Assembly (NCBI RefSeq): GCF_027498035.1
Contig: NZ_CP114978.1
Location: 1,178,001 to 1,242,000, forward strand
Reading direction: 5' to 3'
Origin: Pseudoxanthomonas sp.
GTDB taxonomy: Bacteria > Pseudomonadota > Gammaproteobacteria > Xanthomonadales > Xanthomonadaceae
DNA length: 64,000 bases
Shown in pieces: positions 30,556-39,600 of this stretch. Under the pieces are notes generated by a model. The model had not been told where the DNA came from, ran no database searches, and saw only the letters and a list, made by a program, of their open reading frames with translations. Each line of letters begins with the position of its first letter. Position 1 is the stretch's first letter. The position numbers and the translations under genes were made by a program.

Positions 30556-31524
30556 ATGAACGCAGCTACGCTCCCCGCCACCGCCAGCAGCACCCGCGAT
30601 ACGCGTGATGCGCGCGCCGATCGCATCTTCCGCTGGATCCTGGTCGGCACCGTCGCCTTCGTCCTGGTCGCGCTGGCCAGTGCCGCCCTGTCCATGCTCT
30701 GGGGCGGCCGACACGCGCTGCTCACCCAGGGCTTCAGTTTCATCACCTCCACCGAATGGAATCCGGTCGAGAACAAGTACGGCGCGCTGGCGCCGATCTA
30801 CGGCACGCTGGTCACCGCCCTGATCGCCATGCTGATCGCCGTGCCGGTGAGCTTCGGCATCGCCTTCTTCCTGACCGAAGTGGCGCCGCGCTGGCTGCGC
30901 GGTCCGATCGGCACGGCCATCGAACTTCTGGCCGGTATCCCGTCGATCATCTACGGCATGTGGGGCCTGTTCGTGCTGGTCCCGATGATGACCGAGTACG
31001 TGACGCCCTGGCTCAACGACACCCTGGGCGAACTGCCGGTGATCGGGCCGGTGTTCCAGGGCCCGCCGCTGGGTATCGGCATCCTGACCGCGGGCTTCGT
31101 GCTCGCGATCATGGTGATCCCCTTCATTTCATCGGTGATGCGCGAAGTGTTCCTGACCGTGCCCACGCGCCTGAAGGAATCGGCCTACGCGCTGGGCTCG
31201 ACCAAGTGGGAAGTGAGCTGGGACATCGTCCTGCCCTACACCCGCTCGGCCGTGATCGGCGGCATCTTCCTCGGCCTGGGCCGCGCGCTGGGCGAAACGA
31301 TGGCGGTGGCCTTCGTGGTCGGCAACAGCGTGTCGCTGTCGGTGTCGCTGCTGATGCCGGGCACCACCATCGCCGCGCTGATCGCCAATGACTTCGGCGA
31401 GGCCACCGAAACCTACCGCTCCGCGCTGCTGCTGCTGGGCTTCGTGCTGTTCGCGGTGACCTTCGTGGTGCTGGCAGTGGCCCGCTACATGCTGCTGCAG
31501 CTCTCGCGCAAGGAGGGCAACTGA
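30556..31524 (+). CDS. pstC: Phosphate ABC transporter permease PstC
   Basis: 322 residues with six hydrophobic segments. Motifs NKYGALAPIYGTLVTALIAM, ELLAGIPSIIYGMWGLFVL and the EAA loop LKESAYALGSTKWEV (residues near 210) identify PstC. It forms the inner-membrane channel with PstA. The start gives a polar head of about 30 residues before the first helix. Its stop overlaps the pstA ATG (TGATG). Confidence 0.96.
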   Translation: MNAATLPATASSTRDTRDARADRIFRWILVGTVAFVLVALASAALSMLWGGRHALLTQGFSFITSTEWNPVENKYGALAPIYGTLVTALIAMLIAVPVSFGIAFFLTEVAPRWLRGPIGTAIELLAGIPSIIYGMWGLFVLVPMMTEYVTPWLNDTLGELPVIGPVFQGPPLGIGILTAGFVLAIMVIPFISSVMREVFLTVPTRLKESAYALGSTKWEVSWDIVLPYTRSAVIGGIFLGLGRALGETMAVAFVVGNSVSLSVSLLMPGTTIAALIANDFGEATETYRSALLLLGFVLFAVTFVVLAVARYMLLQLSRKEGN

Positions 31525-32375
31525 TGTCCGCCTCCGCGCTGTACCTGCGCCGCCGCGTCGTCAATGTCGTCGCGCTGCTGCTGTCGTGCGCCACGGCGAT
31601 CTTCGGCCTGGTGTTCCTTGCCTGGATCCTGTGGACCCTGCTGGCCAAGGGTGTCGCCGGCATCAACCTCAACCTGTTCACCATGAACACGCCGCCGCCG
31701 ATGCAGGACGGCGGCCTGCTCAACGCCTTCTTCGGCAGCGCGGTGATGTGCGTGCTGGCCATCGTGATCGGCGCGCCGCTGGGCGTACTGGCCGGCACCT
31801 GGCTGTCCGAATACGGCAACGCGCGCAAGGCCGGCACCGTGGTGCGTTTCGTCAACGACATCCTGCTGTCGGCGCCGTCGATCGTGCTGGGCCTGTTCGT
31901 CTACGCGATGGTGGTGTCGGTGATCGGCTTCTCGGCGCTGGCCGGTGCGATCTCGCTGGCCTTCATCGTGCTGCCCGTGGTCGTACGCACCACCGACGAA
32001 ATGCTGCGCCTGGTGCCGGCGCAGATGCGCGAGGCGGCCCTGTCGTTGGGCGTGCCGCAGTGGAAGGTCACCGTGCAGGTGCTTTACCGCAGCGCCTCGG
32101 CCGGCATCGTCACCGGCATCCTGCTGGCCCTGGCCCGTATCTCCGGCGAAACCGCGCCACTGCTGTTCACCGCCTTCGGCAACCAGTTCTGGAGCACGAA
32201 CGTGTTCCGCCCCATGGCCTCGGTGCCGGTGGTGATGAACCAGTTCGCCGGCAGCCCCTATGAATCCTGGCAGACGCTGGCCTGGGCCGGCGCGCTGGTC
32301 CTGACCGTGTTCGTGCTGCTGGTCAGCCTGGGCGCGCGTTTCTTCCTGCTGCGCAACAGGATCTCCAATGACTGA
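31524..32375 (+). CDS. pstA: Phosphate ABC transporter permease PstA
   Basis: 283 residues, six hydrophobic segments. Motifs GTWLSEYGNARKAGTVVRFV, LLSAPSIVLGLFVYAMVV, the EAA-type loop REAALSLGVPQWKVTVQV and ARISGETAPLLFTAFGNQFW are those of PstA. Partner of PstC. Overlaps pstB by eight bases. Confidence 0.96.
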   Translation: MSASALYLRRRVVNVVALLLSCATAIFGLVFLAWILWTLLAKGVAGINLNLFTMNTPPPMQDGGLLNAFFGSAVMCVLAIVIGAPLGVLAGTWLSEYGNARKAGTVVRFVNDILLSAPSIVLGLFVYAMVVSVIGFSALAGAISLAFIVLPVVVRTTDEMLRLVPAQMREAALSLGVPQWKVTVQVLYRSASAGIVTGILLALARISGETAPLLFTAFGNQFWSTNVFRPMASVPVVMNQFAGSPYESWQTLAWAGALVLTVFVLLVSLGARFFLLRNRISND

Positions 32376-33225
32376 CTTATCGATGGATCCCACCATGAAC
32401 GATATCCAGCACGCCGCTCCCACGCCGCGCCTGACGCCCGTCACCACCGACCGTGGCGTGCTGCCGCCGGCTGAAGTGAAGCTGGAAGCCCGCGGCCTGG
32501 ACTTCCACTACGGCAGCTTCCACGCACTGAAGGGCATAAACCTGCAGATCCCGGAAAAGCGCGTCACCGCGCTGATCGGCCCGTCCGGCTGCGGCAAGTC
32601 GACGCTGCTGCGCATCTTCAACCGCATCTACGCGCTGTATCCCAAGCTCAAGGCCAGCGGTGAAGTACTGCTGGACGGCGAGAACATCCTCTCGCCCAAG
32701 TACCCGATGAACCGCCTGCGCAGCAAGGTCGGCATGGTGTTCCAGAAGCCGGTGCCGTTCCCGATGACCATCTTCGAGAACGTCGCCTACGGCATCCGCC
32801 ACCATGAAACGCTCAACAAGGCCGACATGAAGGACCGCGTCGAGCAGGCCCTGCGCCAGGGCGCGTTGTGGGATGAAGTGAAGGACAAGCTGGGCCAGAG
32901 CGCGCTGGGCCTGTCCGGCGGCCAGCAGCAGCGCCTGTGCATCGCCCGCGCCGTGGCGTTGAAGCCGGATGTGCTGCTGCTGGACGAGCCGACTTCGGCG
33001 CTGGACCCGATCTCCACCAGCCGCATCGAGCAGCTGGTCGAGGAACTCAAGCGCGACTACACCATCGCCATCGTCACCCACAACATGCAGCAGGCCGCGC
33101 GCGTGAGCGACTACACCGCCTTCATGTACCTGGGCGACCTGATCGAACACGACGTCACCTCGACCATCTTCTCGCGTCCGTCCAAGCAGCAGACCGAGGA
33201 TTACATCACCGGTCGGTTTGGGTGA
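32368..33225 (+). CDS. pstB: Phosphate ABC transporter ATP-binding protein PstB
   Basis: 285 residues. Walker A GPSGCGKST (near residue 72), signature LSGGQQQRLCIARA, Walker B VLLLDEPTSALDP, switch His in IAIVTHNMQQAARVSDY. It powers phosphate import. Starts at 32383 (MDPTMND) and 32395 are alternatives; homology begins well after all of them. Followed by a strong hairpin and then phoU. Confidence 0.97.
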   Translation: MTDLSMDPTMNDIQHAAPTPRLTPVTTDRGVLPPAEVKLEARGLDFHYGSFHALKGINLQIPEKRVTALIGPSGCGKSTLLRIFNRIYALYPKLKASGEVLLDGENILSPKYPMNRLRSKVGMVFQKPVPFPMTIFENVAYGIRHHETLNKADMKDRVEQALRQGALWDEVKDKLGQSALGLSGGQQQRLCIARAVALKPDVLLLDEPTSALDPISTSRIEQLVEELKRDYTIAIVTHNMQQAARVSDYTAFMYLGDLIEHDVTSTIFSRPSKQQTEDYITGRFG

Positions 33226-33269
33226 GCGATCGCGCTTGGCCGATGCTTACCGGCATCGGCTGCGATCGC
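33226..33269 (+). repeat. Strong hairpin between pstB and phoU
   Basis: Two 8-bp paired blocks (GCGATCGC 33226-33233 with 33262-33269; GCCGATGC 33239-33246 with GCATCGGC 33253-33260), a small internal bulge and a 6-nt loop. It begins directly after the pstB stop codon. No T run follows, so it looks more like a 3'-end stabiliser or processing site than a terminator. Confidence 0.55.
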
Positions 33270-33439
33270 GAACGCCCGGCCATGGATGACCGGGCCGGTG
33301 TTGAACCAAGACAGGATGTCCCGCCACGGATGGCAGCAGCACAGCAGCACACACGCCGACTCGGCATTGCCGCGTGGCCAGTTGCACACGACAGCTCAAG
33401 ACCCGGCGCACTCCACGCTTTCCAGGACTCTCCAAACCC

Positions 33440-34150
33440 ATGAACAACCTCCCGCACGAACATATCGTCAAGAGCTATGACGAAGAGCAGCGCCGGCTGG
33501 CCGGCGAGATCCTGCACATGGGCGAGATCGCCGTGGCCCAGCTGGAAGCGGCGCTGGACGTGGTCGAGCGCCGCGACGACCGCGCCGCCCAGCGCATCAT
33601 CGCCAATGATGAAGCCATCGACGCGCTTGAGTCGCAGGTCAGCCACGACGTGATGCAGCTGGCCCTGCGTGGCCCGATGGCGCGCGACCTGCGCGAAATC
33701 CTGGCCGCCCTGCGCATTCCCACCGACATCGAGCGGATCGGCGACTACGCCGCCAACGTGGCCAAGCGTTCGATGGCGCTCAACGCCCTGCCGCCGGTGC
33801 CACATGCGACCGGCCTGCGCGCCCTGGGCCAGCTGGCCGCGCAGCTGGTGCGCGATGCCCTGGCCGCCTACCGCGACAACGATGCCGAGCTGGCCGTGCA
33901 GGTGCGCGAACGCGATGCCGAGCTGGACGCGCTGTACACCGCGCTGTTCCGCGAACTGCTGACCTACATGATGGAAGACGCGCGCAACATCACTCCGTGC
34001 ACGCACCTGCTGTTCATGGCCAAGAACCTGGAACGCATCGGCGACCACGCCACCAACATCGCCGAAAACGTCTGGTTCCTGGTGCAGGGTGACAAGCCGC
34101 TGCCGCCGCGCGACAAGCGCGACCAGACCGCGTTCACCGGCGCGCTCTGA
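33440..34150 (+). CDS. phoU: Phosphate signalling protein PhoU
   Basis: 236 residues, all-helical, with the two repeated PhoU motifs: HIVKSYDEEQRRLAGEILHM, then DLREILAALRIPTDIERIGDYA, and later ITPCTHLLFMAKNLERIGDHATNIAE. It links Pst transport to PhoR/PhoB signalling, usually as a negative element. The start at 33440 matches family N-termini. It ends the pst operon, followed by a terminator. phoB/phoR are not in the window. Confidence 0.96.
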   Translation: MNNLPHEHIVKSYDEEQRRLAGEILHMGEIAVAQLEAALDVVERRDDRAAQRIIANDEAIDALESQVSHDVMQLALRGPMARDLREILAALRIPTDIERIGDYAANVAKRSMALNALPPVPHATGLRALGQLAAQLVRDALAAYRDNDAELAVQVRERDAELDALYTALFRELLTYMMEDARNITPCTHLLFMAKNLERIGDHATNIAENVWFLVQGDKPLPPRDKRDQTAFTGAL

Positions 34151-34224
34151 GCCGCCACACGGGCGGGTTTCGCAAGATTGAACGCGATGGCCACCAGGCC
34201 AGCGTGGAGCTCACTGCAACAACG

Positions 34225-34252
34225 GGCGCGTCCTTCGGGGGCGCGCCTTTTT
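34225..34252 (+). terminator. Intrinsic terminator of phoU
   Basis: A 9-bp GC stem (34225-34233 with 34239-34247, one G-T pair, TTCGG loop) followed by TTTTT. Confidence 0.85.
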
Positions 34253-34400
34253 CATGGCGCACATCCCTGTGCGCCACCCTTGGGGCGGCTTCGCCGTGAA
34301 AAACGGCTGTCCTGCTGTTTTTTCATGGCGCGTATCCCTGTTCGTCACCCTTAAGGCGGCTTCGCCGTGAAAAACGGCTGTCCTGCCGTTTTTTCATGGG
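34251..34400 (+). repeat. Tandem 71-bp repeat with terminator-like hairpins
   Basis: Two imperfect 71-bp units (34251-34321 and 34322-34392) and the first bases of a third. Each ends in a hairpin followed by T6; in the second unit it is AAAACGGC-TGTCCT-GCCGTTTT (34371-34392). Each unit also holds GGCGGCTTCGCCG. There is no coding potential. Together with the phoU terminator this makes three stop signals in a row before rnt. Confidence 0.75.
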
Positions 34401-34456
34401 CGACCGCCTGCAGGCAGGAAACCGAAGGCCTGACCCGGTCTGCTAGGCTTTCATCC

Positions 34457-35113
34457 ATGCAAGACACCCCTGTGCCTCCCTCGCCCGCCGCACCGACTTC
34501 CGTTTCGCCCATGGCCCGCCGCTTCCGTGGCTTCCTGCCCGTGGTGGTGGACGTGGAAACCGGTGGCTTCGACTGGAACCGCCACGCACTGCTGGAAATC
34601 GCCGCGGTGCCGATCGACCTGGATGACCAGGGACGCTTCATCCTGGGTGACACCTCGTGCGCGCACCTGGAACCGGCGCCCGGCCTGGAGATCGATCCCA
34701 AGTCGCTGGAGGTGACAGGGATCGTGCTTGACCACCCGTTCCGCCTGGCCAAGCCTGAAAAGGAAGCGCTGGACCATGTGTTCGCGCCGGTCCGCGCGGC
34801 CGTGAAAAAGCACGGCTGCCAGCGCGCGATCCTGGTCGGCCACAACGCGCATTTCGACCTGAACTTCCTCAATGCCGCGGTCGCGCGCACCGAACACAAG
34901 CGCAATCCCTTCCATCCCTTCAGCGTGTTCGACACGGTGACCATGGGCGGCATGGCCTATGGCCAGACCGTGCTGGCGCGTGCGGTACAGGCCGCCGGCA
35001 TGGAATGGAATTCGGAAGAAGCGCACTCGGCCGTCTACGACGTCGAGCAGACCGCGCGCCTGTTCTGCAACATCGCCAACCAGTGGCCGCGCCCGCGCGC
35101 CGCGGGCGGCTGA
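34457..35113 (+). CDS. rnt: Ribonuclease T
   Basis: 218 residues, DEDDh exonuclease family. The acidic residues are in VVVDVETGGFDWNRHALLEI, GHNAHFDLNFLNAA and EAHSAVYDVEQTARLF (His and Asp). It trims tRNA and other stable RNA 3' ends. The start at 34457 (MQDTPVPPSP) precedes homology, which begins near MARRFRGFLPVV (residue 19). Convergent with the exporter gene. Confidence 0.95.
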   Translation: MQDTPVPPSPAAPTSVSPMARRFRGFLPVVVDVETGGFDWNRHALLEIAAVPIDLDDQGRFILGDTSCAHLEPAPGLEIDPKSLEVTGIVLDHPFRLAKPEKEALDHVFAPVRAAVKKHGCQRAILVGHNAHFDLNFLNAAVARTEHKRNPFHPFSVFDTVTMGGMAYGQTVLARAVQAAGMEWNSEEAHSAVYDVEQTARLFCNIANQWPRPRAAGG

Positions 35114-35122
35114 TACCCGGCG

Positions 35123-36010
35123 TCAGTCGGGCACAGGCGCCGTCACCGGCGCCCTGGCCCCCAGCGTGGCGCCGGCAGAAGCGGCGATCACTGCCACGAT
35201 CGCCAGCCACTGCAGCGGACGCAGCTGCTCGTGCAGCAGCAACATCCCGCACAGCGCACCCAGCGCCGGCTCCAGGCTCATGAGCATGCCGAAGGTGCGC
35301 GCCGGCAGCCGGGTCAGCGCCATCATTTCCAGCGAATACGGCAATGCCATCGACAGCACCGCCACGCCCAGCGCGGCCGGCAGCAAGGCCGGCGTGAACA
35401 GCGCCATGCCGGCATGGGCCACGCCCCACGGCACCGCCACCACGCAGGCAATCGTCGAGCCGAGCGCGACCGTCTGCGCGCCGTGTTCGGCACCGGCCTT
35501 CTGCCCGAACAGGATGTACAGCGCCCAGCACACGCCCGCGCCCAATGCGCAGGCCATGCCGACCGGATCGAGCGCCGCCTGCGAACCCGGCCACGGCACC
35601 AGCAGCAACAGCCCGGCAATCGCCAACCCCGCCCACACCAGGTCACGCGGACGGCGCGAACCCAGCACCGCCACCGCCAGCGGCCCGGTGAATTCCAGCG
35701 CCACCGCCAGGCCCAGCGGCACGGTCTGCAGCGCGATGTAGAACAAGGTGTTCATCGTCCCCAGCGAGAGCCCGTAGCCCAGCAGCATCGGCCAGGGCAG
35801 CGCGCGCCAGTCCATCTTCCACGGCCGGAACACGACCCACAGCAGCACCGTGCCGAATCCGAGCCGCAGCGCGGTCGCACCGGTCGCGCCGATCGCCGGG
35901 AACAGGCTCTTGGCCAGACTGGCGCCGGCCTGGATCGAGAGCATCGACACCAGCAGCAGCGCCACCGGATACAGGATGGAAGATGTACGGAACGATGAAG
36001 GCGCGGACAC
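35123..36010 (-). CDS. RhtA-like threonine/homoserine exporter (EamA family)
   Basis: With the GTG start at 36010 the product has 295 residues, the same as E. coli RhtA, and ten hydrophobic segments. The N-terminal stretch SIQAGASLAKSLFPAIGATG and ALRLGFGTVLLWVVFRPWK closely follow RhtA; ALEFTGPLAVAVLGSRRPRD is the second EamA hallmark. Upstream in-frame ATGs at 36049 and 36106 exist, but 36049 overlaps a TATAAT -10 box, which makes it an unlikely start. Divergent from an XRE-cupin regulator that probably controls it. The exact substrate is inference. Confidence 0.82.
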   Translation of the reverse strand: MSAPSSFRTSSILYPVALLLVSMLSIQAGASLAKSLFPAIGATGATALRLGFGTVLLWVVFRPWKMDWRALPWPMLLGYGLSLGTMNTLFYIALQTVPLGLAVALEFTGPLAVAVLGSRRPRDLVWAGLAIAGLLLLVPWPGSQAALDPVGMACALGAGVCWALYILFGQKAGAEHGAQTVALGSTIACVVAVPWGVAHAGMALFTPALLPAALGVAVLSMALPYSLEMMALTRLPARTFGMLMSLEPALGALCGMLLLHEQLRPLQWLAIVAVIAASAGATLGARAPVTAPVPD

Positions 36011-36041
36011 GGCGGAACCTGATGACTGGATGGAGACGTGA

Positions 36042-36061
36042 TTGCGCATTATATTGCGCAA
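36042..36061. promoter_or_regulatory. Palindromic operator overlapping exporter promoter
   Basis: TTGCGCA-TTATAT-TGCGCAA, 7-bp perfect arms, in the divergent region. On the minus strand the spacer contains TATAAT (36053-36048), a perfect -10 box for the exporter gene. A further TGCGCAA half site lies at 36090-36096, 16 bp before the regulator start. Likely binding site of the XRE-cupin protein; this is inference from position. Confidence 0.6.
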
Positions 36062-36111
36062 CACCCCGCCAAAGCGAAGTGCAAAATCATGCGCAACCGG
36101 CATCAAACTGC

Positions 36112-36654
36112 ATGAGCGTGCTGGAACACGTCGCCGGCAACCTGCGCCGCCTGCGCCAGCTGGCCGGACTGAGCCAGCAGGCCCTGGCCGAAACCTCGCA
36201 GGTCAGCCGCCGGATGCTGGTCGCGATCGAATCGGGCGACGCCAACGTCAGCCTCAATACGCTGGACCGGCTGGCCGAAGCGCTGGGCGTGCAGTTTGCC
36301 GACCTGCTCAAGGCCGAAGACATCGCCGGCCAGCCGCGCGTGGATGCGCTGGCCTGGCGCGGAAGCGACCCACGCTCGCGCGGCATGCTGTTGTCCAGCG
36401 TGCCGGCGGTGCACCAGGTGGAGCTGTGGCAATGGACGCTGATGCCGGGCGAGCGCTACCGCTCCGGTGCCGACCCTGCGGGCTGGTGCGAGCTGCTGTA
36501 CGTGATCGAGGGCCGGCTCACCCTGGAGCAGAACGGAAACGAACAGCACCTCGACGCCGGCGAGCACCTGGTCTTCCCCAGCGACACAGGCGACTACAGC
36601 TACCACAACGCCGGCGACATCCCGCTGCGCCTGGTCCGCAACGTGGTGTACTGA
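36112..36654 (+). CDS. XRE-family regulator with cupin sensor domain
   Basis: 180 residues. N-terminal helix-turn-helix (GNLRRLRQLAGLSQQALAET, SRRMLVAIESGDANVSLNTL) and a C-terminal cupin (ELLYVIEGRLTLEQNG, LDAGEHLVFPSDTGDYSYHN). Such proteins often sense a small metabolite and control an adjacent transporter or enzyme gene. The neighbour is an amino-acid exporter, so an amino acid or homoserine-like signal is possible. No strong ribosome-binding site is visible at 36112, but homology begins right there. Confidence 0.88.
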   Translation: MSVLEHVAGNLRRLRQLAGLSQQALAETSQVSRRMLVAIESGDANVSLNTLDRLAEALGVQFADLLKAEDIAGQPRVDALAWRGSDPRSRGMLLSSVPAVHQVELWQWTLMPGERYRSGADPAGWCELLYVIEGRLTLEQNGNEQHLDAGEHLVFPSDTGDYSYHNAGDIPLRLVRNVVY

Positions 36655-36698
36655 CCGCAGTCGATCGTCGATACCGCGCGTTGCTGCGCCGATGCGGG

Positions 36699-39600
36699 TC
36701 AGTCGTGTTCGATCCGGTCGCGACCGTTGCGCTTGGCGCGATACAGCAGGCGGTCGGCGCGCTGGTAGAGCGAGGCCGGTGACACATCGGCATCTTCCAG
36801 CTGCACCAGGCCCGCGCTGAAGGTGATCTGCAGCACGGCGATGTTGCCCCAGCCAGACTGCGCATGGAACAGCTCGCGCAAGCGCATGCAGGCCTGCATC
36901 GCCTGTTCCAGCGCGGTGTCGGTAAACACCAGGCAGAACTCCTCGCCACCGCTGCGTGCCGCCATGTCGGCATCGCGCGCGTGGCCCACCAGCAGCGCAC
37001 CGACCTGCTTCAACACCGCATCGCCGATGCCGTGCGAGTGCTGGTCGTTGACCTTCTTGAAATGGTCCACGTCCAGCATTGCGATGCACAGCGGCAAGCC
37101 GCTGCGCCGGGCCCGGGCGATCTCCTGCGCCAGGCGTTCGTCCAGCGCGCGGCGGTTCGGCAGGCCGGTCAGCACGTCTTCACGCGCCTGGCGCTCGAAG
37201 GCTTCGGACTGCAGCCGCAACTGGTGCAGCAGGCCGGTCTTTTCCCTGTCTGCATCGCGCAGCTGTTGCGCCTGCACCTGCAGGTCGCGGGTGCGTTCGT
37301 CCACCAGCCGCGTCAGGCGTCCGGTGCTGGCCCGGTAACGATGGATGCGATAGCGGTACAGCCCGAACAGCAACAGCCCAATCACCAGCAGCGCCGCCAC
37401 CTGCACGCTGCGGCGCTGCCACGGGAACGGTTCGATGGTGAAGCGCAGCACGGCCTCGCGATCGCTCCACGCGCCATCGGGATGCGCAGCAGATACGTGC
37501 AGGGTGTAGTCGCCCGGCGGCAGGCCGACGAACTCCACGCTGCGCTGGCGACCGCGCTTGACCCAATCGGCCGCCAGCCCTTCCAGGCGGGTGCGGTATT
37601 CGGTGCGCTCCGGCAGCAGGTAGCTCAGGCCGACGTAGCTCACGCTTAGGCGATGACCGCCCTCAAGCGACAGCGATGCGCGGTTGCGCCATGGCAGCGG
37701 CACGCCGTCCTGTTCGACCTCGTCGATCACCACCGGTGGCGCGGGACGCTCGCGAAACCACTGCAGCCGCCTGGGATCGACCGTGGACACGCCACCGGCG
37801 GTGGCCACCCATAGCGTGCCGTCGTCGCGCACGACCGCCGTGGGACCCGAGCTGCCGTTGGCCTGCGAGTTGGCCATGCCGTCCATCTCGTTGTAGTTGG
37901 TCATCACCACGCGTGGCTGCACGCCATTGGCCACGCGCTCCAGGCTCTGCCAGTCAGTGCGCAGCACGCCGCGGTTGCTGGTGATCCACAGATGGCCTGC
38001 ATGGTCCGGGAGCAGCTGGAACACCGCATCCACCGGCACGCCCTGCTCCAGGCCCACGCGCGCCAGCTTGCCGGCGCGGTAGCGGTACAGGCCGCGATCA
38101 CTGCTGATCCACATTGCATCGCCGATGCGGGTGAACCCGAACACACTGCGGCCACCGCCCAGCTGCTCCAGTGGAATCGATTCGACCTTGTCCCCGCGCA
38201 ACACCAGCGCGCCTTCCAGCGTGCCCACCCAGACCGCGCCGGGTTCGCTGTACACCGCTGTCGTCAGCGCCACCGGCAGCGCAGGCACGGGCGGCGCCAC
38301 CACCCGGTCGCCCTGCACCGATGCCAGGCCACGCTGGGTCGCAAGCCAGACCACGTCATCCGCACCGATGCTGATGCCACGCACCGTGCCGGCCGCCAGC
38401 CCCTGCTGCGGACCGTAGCGCTGGACCCGGCCATCGGTCGCCACGCGATACAGGCCATCGTTGGCCGTGCCCACCCACAGCGTGCCATCGCGTTGCTGGG
38501 CCAGGCTCAAGGCCGAAGGCGGCTTGCCGGTGTCGGTGGGCAGATCGAGATGGGTAATGCTGCGACCGGCCGCGATGCGGTCCACGCCGGTGGAGTTGCC
38601 GACCCACAGGTCGCCATGGACATCCTGCAGGACCGCGCGCACGTAGTCCGAACTCAATCCGTCGCGCGCCGTGGTGTTGGTGAACAGCGTTTCGCGCAGG
38701 CGGAACAGGCCACCATTGGCGCCGACCCAGATGCTGCCCTCGGCATCTTCCTTGAAGCTGGTGATGCGGCCACGCGGCAATGGCAGGGCCGATGACAGGG
38801 TCTCGATGCCATGCCGGCCGATGTGCAGCACGCCGACGCTCTCGGTGCCGATCCACAGTTCGCCATGCCGGTCCTGCAGCAGCGCGGTCAGGCGCCCGGC
38901 ATCGGGCAGCCGGTGCTGCATGACCAGCTTGCCGTCCTGCAGGCGATAGAGGCAATCCCGCGCCACCACCCACAGCGCGCCGTCCGGGGCCTGATAGGGC
39001 CAGGCCAGCCCCGGCGGCAATCCGTAGGCTCCGGACACCACATGCGTCCTGCCATCCACCTCGCGCACGACCAGGCCCTGTTCGCTGCCCACCCAGACGC
39101 GGCCCTGTGCATCGACCAGCATGTGCGCGTAGGCCGTGCGCAGCGGCGAATCGGCCGTTGGCGCTTCATAGACGTAGCGTCCGTCCGGGGTCAGGTACGC
39201 CAGCCCGCGCCCTTCGAACAGCATCCACAGGCGCCCCTGGTGATCCATGGTCATCGCCGACAGCAGCACCTCGGGCGCATCGGCCGGGCGCTGCCAGATC
39301 CTGAACTTGCCGTCGGGTCCATAACGGCTGACGTTGCCGCGCGAATCGCTCAACCACAGCGCGCCCTTCGGATCGACATACAGCGCACCGATGCCGTTGT
39401 CGGCCAATGCCGGCCGGGTGCTGCGATCAAAGGTGGTGAACTCCAGTCCGTTGTAGCGGACCAGCCCTTCCCAGGTGGCAAACCACAGGTAGCCATCGGC
39501 GGTCTGGGCGATGTCGCGGATCGAGTTGTGCGGCAGGCCGTCGCGCGAGGTCCACAGGTCGATGGCGTCATCGCGCAGCGGCGGCGATGGCGCCAGGGTG

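Noticed and set aside
34251..34400. Possible CRISPR array
   Set aside because: Only two 71-bp head-to-tail units with no spacers, and each is mostly a terminator-like hairpin.
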